Positions 1-8,389 of a DNA stretch of 64,000 nucleotides are shown here, one piece after another. Numbering within the stretch: the stretch's first letter is position 1; each line of letters opens with the position of its first letter. Position numbers and translations under genes: made by a program. The DNA comes from Rhodoferax sp. (GTDB lineage: Bacteria > Pseudomonadota > Gammaproteobacteria > Burkholderiales > Burkholderiaceae_C): assembly GCA_031291295.1 (NCBI GenBank), contig JARLJI010000113.1, positions 1 through 64,000 of the forward strand, written 5' to 3'. Under the pieces are notes generated by a model. The model saw nothing but the letters and a program-made list of their open reading frames with translations, was not told where the DNA came from and ran no database searches.

Positions 1-140
1 ACCACCACCGACTGCTGGAGCCCATCGGATACATTCCCCCTGCCGAAGCTGAAGACAACTACTATCGGCAATTAACCAGTCAGGCCGTCATGTCGGTCTG
101 ACTTAACCCAACGGGCCTCCTCGATAGCCGGGGCGATTCA
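1..140 (+). mobile_element. Right end of an IS3-family insertion sequence (cut by the window edge)
   Basis: The first 101 bases encode the last 32 residues of an IS3-family OrfB transposase. They are followed by a terminal region ending in CCGGGGCGATTCA at about 140, which reads as TGAATCGCCCCGG on the other strand, a typical IS3-group terminal repeat. The left part of the element lies outside the window, so completeness and target duplication cannot be judged. Confidence 0.8.
3..101 (+). CDS. IS3-family transposase OrfB, C-terminal fragment
   Basis: The reading frame is open from the window edge to TGA at 99-101. It gives a C-terminus with the segment IGYIPPAEAEDNYYRQL, which is characteristic of the end of IS3-family DDE transposases (the consensus around IPPAEAE-YY is highly conserved). 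The catalytic DDE triad would lie upstream of the window. Its stop codon lies about 40 bases inside the IS terminus, as is usual in this family. Confidence 0.85.
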   Translation, partial: HHRLLEPIGYIPPAEAEDNYYRQLTSQAVMSV

Positions 141-156
141 TATCGCTGCTTTTCCT

Positions 157-1068
157 TCAGGGCGTGAACTGAAGCCGGTAGTCCCTGGCAAACTCCTCGC
201 ATCGCGAAAGCATCCGCTGCTTTTGCCGTGCGACATCAGACGGATTGCTGCAGGTGAAGTTGGCGGCCTGCCGACCGTAGGCGCGCAGAGCGTCGGCTAC
301 CCGGCCCGCATCCTCCGGCGTCGCCACGACAACCGGTCTTAGCGCCGGATGGCGGGTATGGCGCTGATAGCGGACTAAACGGGCCAATCTGTTGAGCATT
401 GCCTTGCTGCAGGTGATCGAGCTGATCAGCGGCCGGTCCATCATCAATGGCGCATAAGGACGATTGACCGTCGCCAGCCAGTCTCTCCATTTGAACTCAT
501 TGAAGCGATGGGCCAAAACACATGCCGCCCACGGAATGCCCATGGCATCGGCACAAATGGCACCGTGCAAAGACTCGGCCAGAATGCGCGAGCAAGTGCG
601 CGTCTGCGCGATGACCGCATTGGGCGACTGCCGGGGATTGATGGCCAACATGTCCGCCTTGCCTGCGACGCGATCCCAGTCAAAACTGTCCCAGGTCGCA
701 TGGTGCGGAATCAGTCCGACAGGGCCCGCCGCATCATGCCCCGGCAGAAGTTCCGGCCACAGAATGGCGGAGTCGCCGAGCGCCAGTTCACTGGGTATCC
801 CGAATTCCTTCGCCGTCTTGGGTCCTCGCACCCAACGAAAATCCCAGTTGGAATCAGGTAAGCCCACCAGATTTCCGCCGAGTCCAGTCCCCAGCACAAC
901 TTTTCTGGCTGTGGCATCGTGTCTGCCGTCCAGCAGCGTTCCGACACCATAGAAAAGCACCTGCCCGGTTAATTTCGACAGATCGGGAAACAGTCGGGCC
1001 CACAACTGCAAATTGATGTCATCACCAAAGTTCCCGCCATCGATGCAGCAGTATTGGATCAATGCCAT
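157..1068 (-). CDS. Polysaccharide pyruvyltransferase-family protein
   Basis: The 303-residue protein resembles the ExoV-like branch of the polysaccharide pyruvyl transferase family, which adds pyruvate ketals or related groups to cell-surface sugars. Visible family signs are NFGDDIN near residue 13, a VLGTGLGG segment, RWVRGPKTAKEFG near residue 80, and ESLHGAICADAMGIPWAAC near residue 165, where the His-Gly of the sugar-nucleotide pocket is expected. The last 80 residues are less family-like. It stands alone between an IS end and a tRNA-derived terminator, so it is probably host DNA outside the integrated element. The exact acceptor is unknown, and it could equally be a glycosyltransferase-like relative. 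Confidence 0.75.
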   Translation of the reverse strand: MALIQYCCIDGGNFGDDINLQLWARLFPDLSKLTGQVLFYGVGTLLDGRHDATARKVVLGTGLGGNLVGLPDSNWDFRWVRGPKTAKEFGIPSELALGDSAILWPELLPGHDAAGPVGLIPHHATWDSFDWDRVAGKADMLAINPRQSPNAVIAQTRTCSRILAESLHGAICADAMGIPWAACVLAHRFNEFKWRDWLATVNRPYAPLMMDRPLISSITCSKAMLNRLARLVRYQRHTRHPALRPVVVATPEDAGRVADALRAYGRQAANFTCSNPSDVARQKQRMLSRCEEFARDYRLQFTP

Positions 1069-1257
1069 TCTGTACTCGCCATGGCTCTGGCAACAAGAAG
1101 TGACATGCTACAGGCTTGTCGTTTGTATTGCATGATGCAACTGTCAAGCAAGGAAGGTGCCTCAGAATGTCCACGGAGTGAATATTTGGTAAAGACAAGT
1201 AATGCATCGATTGGAACGCCACTCGGGTTCAGTTTCCCCCCCCCGGGGGAAAGAAAA

Positions 1258-1285
1258 AAGGACTTGGCATGTTTGCCAAGTCCTT
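1258..1285 (-). terminator. Rho-independent terminator downstream of the tRNA-Val 3' end
   Basis: A perfect 12-bp stem (AAGGACTTGGCA pairing with TGCCAAGTCCTT) with a 4-base loop. On the minus strand it is followed by TTTTTCTT. It lies about 20 bases downstream of the tRNA-Val 3' end on the same strand, as expected for the original tRNA terminator. The rest of the 1069-1494 gap holds a C/G tract at 1233-1252 and otherwise AT-rich DNA with no gene. Confidence 0.85.
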
Positions 1286-1306
1286 AATTTTCATAACCAA
1301 TCAGAT

Positions 1307-1351
1307 TGGTGGGCAGTGCAAGTTTCGAACTTGCGACCCCTGCAGTGTGAA
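1307..1351 (-). other. 3' half of tRNA-Val(CAC): probable attachment-site (att) duplicate
   Basis: Read on the minus strand, the segment folds as the 3' half of a tRNA. It shows an anticodon loop TTCACAC (anticodon CAC, valine), a stem strand TGCAG, variable region GGGTC, a T-arm of five perfect pairs around TTCGAAA, acceptor strand ACTGCCC, discriminator A and encoded CCA. The sequence 5' of the anticodon loop (TAGGA on the minus strand) cannot pair with TGCAG, and no D-arm or acceptor partner follows, so this is not a functional tRNA. Integrases that target tRNA genes leave such a 3' copy at the far end of the element. With this orientation the element lies at higher coordinates. Confidence 0.78.
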
Positions 1352-1494
1352 TCCTAAAAGTGCCCTTCTGGCAAAACTACGATCAACTGGAAATCATAAC
1401 ATAATCAACCACTTACGTTAAATCATGCGCAACCGACATTGATCAATATTGACACGCAAGTGCGACAAAATTACGCCAAATTTGCGTCTCGCGG

Positions 1495-2268
1495 TCATAC
1501 GTAGTCAATCCAGAAATTGTCGCCGTGACGCGCTTTTGACCAGCTGACGAGCTGGCTGTGCCGGCGCGTAGGCCCCTCCCCCTTCGGGCGCCGATTTTCT
1601 TTTTCGTTGATTTTCACAAGGTCCAGTTCAATCATTACAACTTGGAGCGCGGCCAGCGTGATTTCTTCCCGGCGCTTAGAAAGCTCAATGCAGCCACTAA
1701 TGGCGTCCATTCGCTGATAGAAAGTCCAGCTGTCAGCAGGTTCATTGAAGGGCTCCCAGGCCCGGGCTGATTCCTCCATGCGCGGATCACCCCAACCCAA
1801 ATCTTTTGGGTGAGGGGGCATGTCGACGGCGGGCTTTTTGTCAATCCACTTTTTGGCGGTGGCATTAACAATGAGAGCCTCCAGGACATTCATGTCCATT
1901 TGCTTGTCATCTGCCTCGTACGGCCTCATGAAGCGCTGCCAGGTGGTCTGCTTTGCGTTTTTGGGGTCCGCCTCCCAGCCCATCGCTTGAGGCAACTCGT
2001 TTTTTGTCATTCCGCCGTCCATGCATTTTTGAATTACCGCCTGGACGAGTCTGGAAGGAGCGCTTGGCATGCGCCTCGCCACCCCCTTTTCTCTCCCGTC
2101 TTTGCCGGGGCGTAGATCAAGGAAATCCAGCATGCCCTCGATGAGCGGCTCATCCTCGGGGTGAGCGCCAGCCCGCGCAGCATCAGTGTCGATTTCAATG
2201 CCGAGCATTTGGCAAATGGTCAAGTGTGATCTTTGGGAGTCGTCAGGTTTACTCATCGCTGAAATCAT
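1495..2268 (-). CDS. Hypothetical protein of the integrated element
   Basis: The 257-residue product is unrecognised. It is hydrophilic, charged, without membrane segments or signal peptide. It contains a stretch around residues 70-115 (QAVIQKCMDGGMTKNELPQA, then TTWQRFMRPYEAD) that could be a helical DNA-binding or replication-accessory region. It is transcribed away from the AlpA-like gene and towards the att scar. The track start MISAM overlaps the divergent promoter region; the internal MSKPDD (residue 5) is an equally good start. No function is assigned. Confidence 0.55.
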   Translation of the reverse strand: MISAMSKPDDSQRSHLTICQMLGIEIDTDAARAGAHPEDEPLIEGMLDFLDLRPGKDGREKGVARRMPSAPSRLVQAVIQKCMDGGMTKNELPQAMGWEADPKNAKQTTWQRFMRPYEADDKQMDMNVLEALIVNATAKKWIDKKPAVDMPPHPKDLGWGDPRMEESARAWEPFNEPADSWTFYQRMDAISGCIELSKRREEITLAALQVVMIELDLVKINEKENRRPKGEGPTRRHSQLVSWSKARHGDNFWIDYV

Positions 2269-2296
2269 TCGTTATCGATTTCAAAGAGGCTACACC

Positions 2297-2680
2297 ATGC
2301 GTGCTATCAATTCAAATTCTATGGTGCATTCAGCGCCACTTGTGTTGCGCGATTTCGACCTGGCGGCCAAGGTGGCCAGACTGCCGGACTCGTTTCTGAT
2401 CGGGCCGCCCGAAATTTCATCCATCACTGGTTTCGCCGTTTCGTCGCTTCGCAACCCCGCGCAGCGCGCGCGGCTGGGCATGCCTGAGCCGTTGGCAATT
2501 CGCCACTTGCGCTGGTCGTTGGGGAGCATCCGGGACTGGCTGGGCGGGCCCGCGCTGATGGAGACAGCCGGAACAGACGACACGAAGAAGATTGGGCGGC
2601 CGACAAAGGCGACGCAGGTAGCGATCGCGCGCCAAGCACAGCAAAGCACCAAAGGCTCTACGAAAGCAACCTTGTCATGA
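2297..2680 (+). CDS. Small DNA-binding protein, AlpA/excisionase-like
   Basis: I chose the ATG at 2297 because AGAGG lies 6 bases upstream and the longer track ORF would run back into the divergent gene. The 127-residue product has a central segment (about residues 35-85: IGPPEISSITGFAVSSLRN through IRDWL) with the layout of MerR/AlpA-like winged helix proteins: a helix-turn-helix, then a basic strand, then an IxxWL end. Such proteins regulate excision or replication in P4-like elements. Its stop overlaps the next start (ATGA), so it is translationally coupled to the primase genes. Confidence 0.6.
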   Translation: MRAINSNSMVHSAPLVLRDFDLAAKVARLPDSFLIGPPEISSITGFAVSSLRNPAQRARLGMPEPLAIRHLRWSLGSIRDWLGGPALMETAGTDDTKKIGRPTKATQVAIARQAQQSTKGSTKATLS

Positions 2681-3234
2681 GCGAGGGTTACCACAATCCC
2701 AACCTCGCAGCGGCAAAGGCCTTTCTCGATCGCCTGGACCGAAATGGTATTTTCACCTTCCAGACTTTCGATGATAACAAGCAGCGCAAAAACCCCCGCC
2801 TAGCACGCGTCTTCCACGGCACGCTCGACCAGCACCACGCGGCACTCACGCGATTTCAGCAACAGGGTGCGGGGATATTTGTGATGGTCAACCAAGGCGA
2901 CGGCATTGTTCACCCGGGCAATAAGACCTGCCGCACGAGTAAGAACGTCGTTGCCGTACGATCCGTCTTTGTTGATCTTGATGGCTCGCCGCTCGACCCC
3001 GTGCTGGCGGCCTTGCACCCCGACATCGTGGTGGAAAGCAGCCCAGGGCGTTGGCACGGTTACTGGCTCACCGATGATTGCCCATTGTCAGATTTCACGA
3101 AACGTCAGCTCCAAATTGCCCGGAAATTCGACGGCGACGCTGCCGTCGCAGACCTGCCCCGCGTCATGCGCGTGCCAGGGTTTTTTCACCAGAAGGCTGG
3201 GCCCTTCATGACCCACATTACGTTCCTGGAGTAA
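2677..3234 (+). CDS. RepB-like DNA primase domain protein
   Basis: The 185-residue product matches the archaeo-eukaryotic-type primase fold of the RepB primase family found in plasmids and integrative elements. Its marks are an acidic VFVDLDGSPLD segment near residue 95 (catalytic aspartates), VESSPGRWHGYWL near 117-129, and DLPRVMRVPGFFHQK near 160 (conserved Arg and His). It overlaps the upstream gene by ATGA and ends 4 bases before the helicase gene. The pair therefore probably works as a split primase plus helicase that starts replication of the excised element. Confidence 0.75.
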   Translation: MSEGYHNPNLAAAKAFLDRLDRNGIFTFQTFDDNKQRKNPRLARVFHGTLDQHHAALTRFQQQGAGIFVMVNQGDGIVHPGNKTCRTSKNVVAVRSVFVDLDGSPLDPVLAALHPDIVVESSPGRWHGYWLTDDCPLSDFTKRQLQIARKFDGDAAVADLPRVMRVPGFFHQKAGPFMTHITFLE

Positions 3235-3238
3235 TCGC

Positions 3239-4933
3239 ATGGCTACCGTCCTCCCACTCGTTACGCAGTCGCCACCGTCGACGGCCAAAAACCGCTCCTT
3301 TCTTAGCATCGTGAAAGCATTGCAACTTGACGACATCCAGGTGCCCGAAAAAAATAAGGCTCGACGGGATTCCAGTCCGAACGCCATTCCCCAGGCGCAA
3401 GCTAGCAACGACTGCGGCATCCCGGAATCCGGCCGCAACAACACGCTCACCAATCTGGCTGGCGCGATGCGCCGCAAGGGTATGTCTGAGGCGGCAATTA
3501 ACGCTGCTCTGCAGGCGGAGAACCTGGCTCGCTGCCGACCACCGCTGGACCTTAATGAAGTCAGCGGCATCGCAGCTAGCATCATGCGCTACCCAAAGTC
3601 CAATACCGAGGACGTCCTGAAGTCGCTCAACGACGCTGGCAACGCCATCCGCTTCGGCCGTCGCTACCAGTGCGAGATTCTGTACGTGTATGGCCTGGGC
3701 TGGGTGATTTGGGATCACCTGTGTTGGCGGCGCGATCGGGTCGGAAAAATCATGGAGAGCGCCAAGCAAGTGGCGCGCGACATCTACCAAGAAGGTGAGG
3801 CGCTGGATGATGATGACGCACGCATCGAGGTTGCCAGACATGCAAGATCGAGCCAGCAGGCCCCCAGGCTGAAGGCCACTTTGGAACTTGCGCAGAGCCT
3901 GCCCGAGCTGGTGACCGAGATTCATCTGCTGGATGCACATGACATGCTGCTCGGGGTCGGCAATGGCGTCATCAACCTCAAGATGGGAAAGCTGCAGCCC
4001 GCCCGGAGAGAAGACCTGATGACGCGCCACATCCCTGTGGCCTACGACGCCACGGCCCAGTGCCCACAGTTCGAAGCCTTCATCGGCCAGGTGACTGGCG
4101 GCGACAAGACGCTCGCCCAGTATCTGCAGCGGGTGGTCGGCTATAGTTTGACCGGGCGCACTTATGAACAGTGCATCTTCTTCCTGTACGGCAACGGGGC
4201 AAACGGCAAAAGCACGTTTCTGAATCTGGTCAAGGAATTGCTGGGGACTGAATTGGCCAGTCAAACGCCATCCGAAACGCTGATGGCCAAGCGCTCCACC
4301 AGCACTAACGACATCGCGCGCCTTCAAGGGGTCCGAGTGGTTATTGCCAACGAGATCGAAGATGGCTCCCTATTGGCCGAATCACTGGTCAAACAGATGA
4401 CTGGCGGCGAGGCTCTGACGGCAAAATTTCACTACCAGGAGTACTTTGAGTTCACGCCCAAGTTCAAACTCTTCATCGCCGGCAACCACAAGCCCATGAT
4501 TCGCGGACGCGACAACGGAATCTGGCGGCGGATTCGACTGATCCCGTTCGAGGTCACGATCCCGCCTCAACAGCGAGACAAGCACCTGCAGGAAAAGCTG
4601 CGCACTGAACTCCCAGGTATCCTGAACTGGGCCATCAAGGGCTGCCTGGACTGGCAGAACGCCGGCCTCACTGAGCCCACGGTGGTGACAAATGCGGTAA
4701 CAAGTTACCGGGAAGAAATGGACGTTATTGGGCAGTGGATGCAGGACTGCTGCACGGTGGCAGCCAACCTTGAGTGCAAGTCGGGAAATGCGTATCAGAG
4801 CTACAAAATCTGGGCTGAGCAAAATGGCTACAAGCCCATGGCGGCGGGGACATTCAGCCGCGACTTCGCGTACCGTTTCAAGAGGGTCAAACGCAACGAC
4901 GGCAACTATTTTGAGGGCATCAAGATCAGTTGA
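3239..4933 (+). CDS. P4-type phage/plasmid primase-helicase (D5 family)
   Basis: The 564-residue protein belongs to the superfamily 3 helicases of the P4 alpha/D5 type. The N-terminal part includes a short helical region (RRKGMSEAAINAALQAEN). The middle has the D5_N region. The C-terminal ATPase has Walker A GNGANGKST near residue 317, a Walker B-like VVIANEIEDG near 365, and the sensor region GNHKP followed by WRRIRLIPF near 420-438. The role is unwinding the element's origin, with the upstream RepB-like protein as primase. Together the three co-directional genes form a replication operon. Length is typical of truncated P4-family proteins whose primase domain is a separate polypeptide. Confidence 0.88.
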   Translation: MATVLPLVTQSPPSTAKNRSFLSIVKALQLDDIQVPEKNKARRDSSPNAIPQAQASNDCGIPESGRNNTLTNLAGAMRRKGMSEAAINAALQAENLARCRPPLDLNEVSGIAASIMRYPKSNTEDVLKSLNDAGNAIRFGRRYQCEILYVYGLGWVIWDHLCWRRDRVGKIMESAKQVARDIYQEGEALDDDDARIEVARHARSSQQAPRLKATLELAQSLPELVTEIHLLDAHDMLLGVGNGVINLKMGKLQPARREDLMTRHIPVAYDATAQCPQFEAFIGQVTGGDKTLAQYLQRVVGYSLTGRTYEQCIFFLYGNGANGKSTFLNLVKELLGTELASQTPSETLMAKRSTSTNDIARLQGVRVVIANEIEDGSLLAESLVKQMTGGEALTAKFHYQEYFEFTPKFKLFIAGNHKPMIRGRDNGIWRRIRLIPFEVTIPPQQRDKHLQEKLRTELPGILNWAIKGCLDWQNAGLTEPTVVTNAVTSYREEMDVIGQWMQDCCTVAANLECKSGNAYQSYKIWAEQNGYKPMAAGTFSRDFAYRFKRVKRNDGNYFEGIKIS

Positions 4934-5039
4934 CGTTACTGCCACGGGTGGAGGGTGGTGGAGGCTGAATTCGTGGCTTTTCTATATTTCCTCTACATGT
5001 AGAAAGTTACTGAAATAGCCTCCACTGCCCTCCACTTTT

Positions 5040-5480
5040 TTAGACAGGTCCGCTTTCGCACTCAATACAGCCACCACTACCGCTCGCGATGACAGCAAGC
5101 AGATCCGCGTCCGAGAGCGAGTTCAATCGATTCATCTCGACCTCACCATCGGCACTCGCCTCCACCCCCTTCACCTGCGGTGCGTAGAGCCCGAGCATTT
5201 TCCCGATCTCGCGGAACCCCGAAATCATGGCCATCGGGTTCATCTGCGCCCGGGCGTACGCCACAGCTTCCAGCAGCCCCGCCCGCACATCTTCTGGGGC
5301 CAGAGATAGACAGGTATCCACAGCGTCGGGCAAGTGATGCATCATTTTGGCATAGGCTGCACCCTTGACGAAAATCAGGCAGCTTCTGCTTTCAATGAAT
5401 TCACTCGCGCATTCGCTCCATTGCGCGACCCATACCCAAGGTATCTTGGCCGGAGCCCTCAGCCGCCCGCACTCCCCCAT
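5040..5480 (-). CDS. Hypothetical protein downstream of the relaxase
   Basis: The reading frame is open from 5582, but that start overlaps the relaxase gene by 180 bases. I use the internal ATG at 5480 (overlap 80 bases), although the ribosome site is poor for both. The product is soluble. A segment EAVAYARAQMNPMAMISGFRE followed by IGKMLGLYAP recalls phage small-terminase or packaging-adaptor proteins, but the match is too weak to name. It is co-directional with the relaxase and ends close to the convergent helicase gene (107 bases apart). Confidence 0.5.
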   Translation of the reverse strand: MGECGRLRAPAKIPWVWVAQWSECASEFIESRSCLIFVKGAAYAKMMHHLPDAVDTCLSLAPEDVRAGLLEAVAYARAQMNPMAMISGFREIGKMLGLYAPQVKGVEASADGEVEMNRLNSLSDADLLAVIASGSGGCIECESGPV

Positions 5481-6753
5481 TTCCTGTTCCGGGCTGGGGT
5501 TTTTGGCAATCGTCGCTTCGAGGCGCAAGACTGTTTTTCTCTCGATCAACCGGCAGCAACGAAGTGCCGATGGCCAGGCCATCGCGATCGCGCTGGGCCA
5601 ATTCGTCGATTACCGCGTCAATCGCCTTCAAGATGCCGACAGCATCCGCCCTCCCCGCCAGCGCGACCGCGACGCGTGCAACCAGCGTAGGCTCCGTGAA
5701 TTCATTCAAATCTTGATCCAACTCCGCGGCGACGCTCCGCGCAATTGTCAACATTTCGTGGCGATCGGCGACACGCGCGTTTCCTCCGTGCATCAGCTCC
5801 CGGACCTGATTCGGACCAAAGCCCATCGCCTCTCCTCGCTGCAACCATGAGTGCTCCAGCTCTGAGCGCGGCCTCATCACTTTGGGCGCGCGGGTCTGGA
5901 TGACAACTTTCCTCAACAACCCACGACTGGGCGGGGTCTGCTCAGGATCCCTGCCCCGCCTCAGCAACTCGCTCGTGGCCGCTGCCAGCACCGCCCTCCT
6001 GCGCTGACTGAACGCCACACAGACCTCGGCGGGCACGCCCTCCACTTCGAACAGATTGCCAGCCTGTTCGATACCGAATCCAAGCTCGCGCAAGCCGAAG
6101 GCGAGTTCGGCGTGATACAAACACGCGGCCGCACCTTGCCAGCACATGATTTTTCGGGTCTCGAGAGCGCCACTGCTGCCGTCCGATCGGATCGTCACGT
6201 TGAGTAGCGTGCAGTGCGTGTGCAGCTGGGGATCCTCGGCCCGACTTGTGCCGTGAGCAAACAAGGCCGCGACGATCGCGCAGGGGGTCTTGAGGATGCC
6301 GGCCTTGCCTTGGCGGCTGTAGGCGGCGCGCGAGCCGACCAGTGACACAAAGGCTCTCGCGGCCCTACCCTGTGCCGCCTCGATGAGCCGTTTGGTCCGC
6401 TCATCTGCCTGGGACCAGACGACCGACACCGACTTCGGCGCCGATAGCGTGAAATCATGCAGCGCCACACGCCTGGGGTTCCCTGCGTTCTGCACCAAAC
6501 GCCTTTTCCGCTGCAGCTCCGAAGGATGGAACCCCTGGACCAGAGCCTCGAATTTGGGCAAGTCTGCCGCGGTGAACCTGCGGCCGCTGTCGATACCCAG
6601 CGCAACTTCTGCCGCTACCGAGCCGGGACCGACGATCCACCATAGCGCAGTAAGGCCGTGTGGGTCGTCGCTGTCGTGTAGACCCTCTTCTTCGAGACCG
6701 TCGATGTAGTACTGCCCGCCGGCCGGGGATGTCTTCTTGTGCGAAACCGTCAT
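5401..6753 (-). CDS. Short MobF (TrwC/TraI-type) relaxase without a helicase domain
   Basis: This 450-residue protein carries the TrwC relaxase domain. It has an N-terminal tyrosine pair in GGQYYIDGLEEEGL (about residues 16-17, the strand-transfer residues), HDFTLSAPKSVSVVWSQAD near 100, and the metal-binding HxHxxxxN in DPQLHTHCTLLNVT near 180. MobF relaxases usually continue into a long helicase domain, giving 900 residues or more. Here the protein stops after a further 250 residues without Walker motifs, so unwinding would need another helicase. It nicks oriT for transfer. The putative oriT lies about 140 bases upstream of its start. Confidence 0.85.
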   Translation of the reverse strand: MTVSHKKTSPAGGQYYIDGLEEEGLHDSDDPHGLTALWWIVGPGSVAAEVALGIDSGRRFTAADLPKFEALVQGFHPSELQRKRRLVQNAGNPRRVALHDFTLSAPKSVSVVWSQADERTKRLIEAAQGRAARAFVSLVGSRAAYSRQGKAGILKTPCAIVAALFAHGTSRAEDPQLHTHCTLLNVTIRSDGSSGALETRKIMCWQGAAACLYHAELAFGLRELGFGIEQAGNLFEVEGVPAEVCVAFSQRRRAVLAAATSELLRRGRDPEQTPPSRGLLRKVVIQTRAPKVMRPRSELEHSWLQRGEAMGFGPNQVRELMHGGNARVADRHEMLTIARSVAAELDQDLNEFTEPTLVARVAVALAGRADAVGILKAIDAVIDELAQRDRDGLAIGTSLLPVDREKNSLAPRSDDCQKPQPGTGNGGVRAAEGSGQDTLGMGRAMERMRE

Positions 6754-6889
6754 GACCCGACCTTCCCTGTGTACGTCTCGCCCGCCGCGATCGACAGGAC
6801 ATCACTTGGCTGTGTCACCGTATTCCTCCGGCCTGGAGCAAGCGGCAATCCCGAGGCTGGCAGGAGCCACATTCATCCTTCCCGCCCTA

Positions 6890-6945
6890 CCCCACACAGA
6901 TACGCACCCGCGGCGGCCGGGTTGCGGGTGCGTATCTGTGTGGGG
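6890..6945. promoter_or_regulatory. 22-bp perfect inverted repeat, candidate oriT hairpin
   Basis: CCCCACACAGATACGCACCCGC and its exact reverse complement flank a 12-base GC-rich loop (6912-6923). It lies in the 432-base gap between the divergent relaxase and Stb-like genes, where MobF systems keep the nic site and relaxase-binding hairpin. There is no T-run, so a terminator is unlikely. The rest of the gap (6946-7185) is increasingly AT-rich and probably holds the promoter of the rightward operon. Confidence 0.6.
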
Positions 6946-7185
6946 CTGCGACGGGGCGGCAAATGCGCAGAGTTGGACCGAATGCACCTCAAACCACGCC
7001 TCCAAGGCATTCGGTGCAGAAGGGTTCCAAAGCTCTGACAGAGTCATGACAAACGTCTGTCGCGCTGCGAGATGCTGCCAAAGTTGTTTCAAAGTTATGT
7101 CGTGCACAGCTGGGGCTGTCGAATTGCTGCAAGAGTTGAGTTTGCTCATCAATACATATATCATGCCATACATTATTAATGTTTC

Positions 7186-7590
7186 ATGCGTATTATGGCT
7201 TCCAGACTCGATCCTTTCCTGCAGGTTCTTTTTGATCAGCTCAACGGGCAGGGACAAAGCTATCGGACTGTGGCTGCAAACCTGCTGCTGATGGGTGTCG
7301 AAATCTCGCCTCAGTCGCTGCGCTCCTGGCATGTGCGCAAGATGCGAAAGATCTCTCATCGGAGCGCTTCGCCTGCTCCATTAGTTGCGACTCGCTCATC
7401 GGCACCATCCATCCCTACCCGCCAGGTTTCGGCTGCAGCCTCCCCGCCGAAGACGGCCCCTGTGTGTCCGACCGATGGCAACTTGGTGCACCGAAGCCTG
7501 CGCGCGCAGATCGCGGAGGAAGAGAAGCTGCTGGCAGCCCGGCCCTTCTTCCAGACAAGCAGCGTTTTCCCAGTGCCACGAAAGAGATGA
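7186..7590 (+). CDS. Small basic protein, possible StbA-like DNA-binding protein
   Basis: The 134-residue protein begins with a compact helical segment. SRLDPFLQVLFDQLNGQGQ is followed by YRTVAANLLLMGVEISPQSLRSW, which reads as a helix-turn-helix where a repeat unit is tested against DNA. A Pro/Ser/Ala-rich linker and a charged C-terminal helix follow. Its place, directly across the putative oriT from the relaxase and first in an operon with a P-loop ATPase, matches StbA in the stbABC operons of IncW-like plasmids. Two in-frame ATG codons (7186 and 7195) are possible starts. Function is inferred from position. Confidence 0.5.
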   Translation: MRIMASRLDPFLQVLFDQLNGQGQSYRTVAANLLLMGVEISPQSLRSWHVRKMRKISHRSASPAPLVATRSSAPSIPTRQVSAAASPPKTAPVCPTDGNLVHRSLRAQIAEEEKLLAARPFFQTSSVFPVPRKR

Positions 7591-7654
7591 GCCGACTTTT
7601 CGGCCAGACAGCTCCACCCGTATCGACTCATTCACTAACCTCAAGGACTTAAAG

Positions 7655-8389
7655 ATGAACAACATCAATATCGCGACCATCAATATCGCCGGGGGCGCCG
7701 GCAAATCCACCTTTACCAAGCATGGGCTGGTGCCTCAACTGCCCAACGCTTCCCGTATCTCGGTGGAGGACTGGAACTCCGGCGATGGCGAGGCCGATTT
7801 GGAAATCAGTGCCAAGTCGTTCTATCAGCTGGCGGCGCAGCTCAACACCGATGAGGAACAGAGTTTTGTGCTGGATATTGGAACCAGTAATTCGCGCGGC
7901 ATGCTGCAGCACTTTGCCGACCTGGAGCTGACCCGCGACGAGATCGACTTCTGGGTCGTGCCGGTGCGCGCCGGCAGCAAGGAGCGGATCGACACCATGC
8001 GGACGATTGCCAGCCTGCTGGAGCTCGGGATCGACCCGGCCAGCATCGTGGTGGTGGCGCAGGCCATCACGGACATCGCGACCTTCGAGGCCGACTTTGC
8101 GGTGCTCAAGGCTTCGGCACGCGATCTGGGCCTTTCGTTTGCCACCCAAGCCGTGCTGTACAACGATGTCTACCATCTTCTGAAGGGCGGCCCACAGACC
8201 GTTTTTGATGTCGTGCGCGACAAGCCCGACTTCAAGGCGCTGCGGACGCAACACCGGGGCAACGAGCAAAAGCTCATCGAGATTGGCAATCAGATGCTGC
8301 TGTACAGCCTCGCGAGCACCGCCGTTCGCAATCTGATGGCGGTGTTCGAGAGTACCCCGCTGGCGGCGGCGGTGCGGGGTCAGGCATGA
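7655..8389 (+). CDS. StbB/ParA-like P-loop ATPase
   Basis: I chose the ATG at 7655 (244 residues) because AAGGA lies 8 bases upstream; the longer track ORF runs through the preceding gene. The N-terminus INIAGGAGKST is a deviant Walker A motif of the MinD/ParA/StbB type. Later segments FVLDIGTSNSRGM (Walker B-like, near residue 70) and DFWVVPVRAGSKERID follow the ParA-like fold. In R388-type plasmids, StbB acts with StbA in plasmid stability and conjugation next to oriT. This gene probably does the same for the element. It overlaps the next gene by ATGA. Confidence 0.7.
   Translation: MNNINIATINIAGGAGKSTFTKHGLVPQLPNASRISVEDWNSGDGEADLEISAKSFYQLAAQLNTDEEQSFVLDIGTSNSRGMLQHFADLELTRDEIDFWVVPVRAGSKERIDTMRTIASLLELGIDPASIVVVAQAITDIATFEADFAVLKASARDLGLSFATQAVLYNDVYHLLKGGPQTVFDVVRDKPDFKALRTQHRGNEQKLIEIGNQMLLYSLASTAVRNLMAVFESTPLAAAVRGQA

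Noticed and set aside
1233-1252. C/G tract TTTCCCCC...GGGGGAAA as a regulon site
   Set aside because: Lacks the GTCCCC/GGGGAC half-sites and any spaced -10; lies outside the catabolic region.
1307-1351. Functional tRNA-Val gene
   Set aside because: The 5' half and anticodon-stem partner are missing, so only an att-like fragment remains.
3218-4327. 369-residue minus-strand ORF
   Set aside because: Antisense to the P4-type helicase; no recognisable domains.
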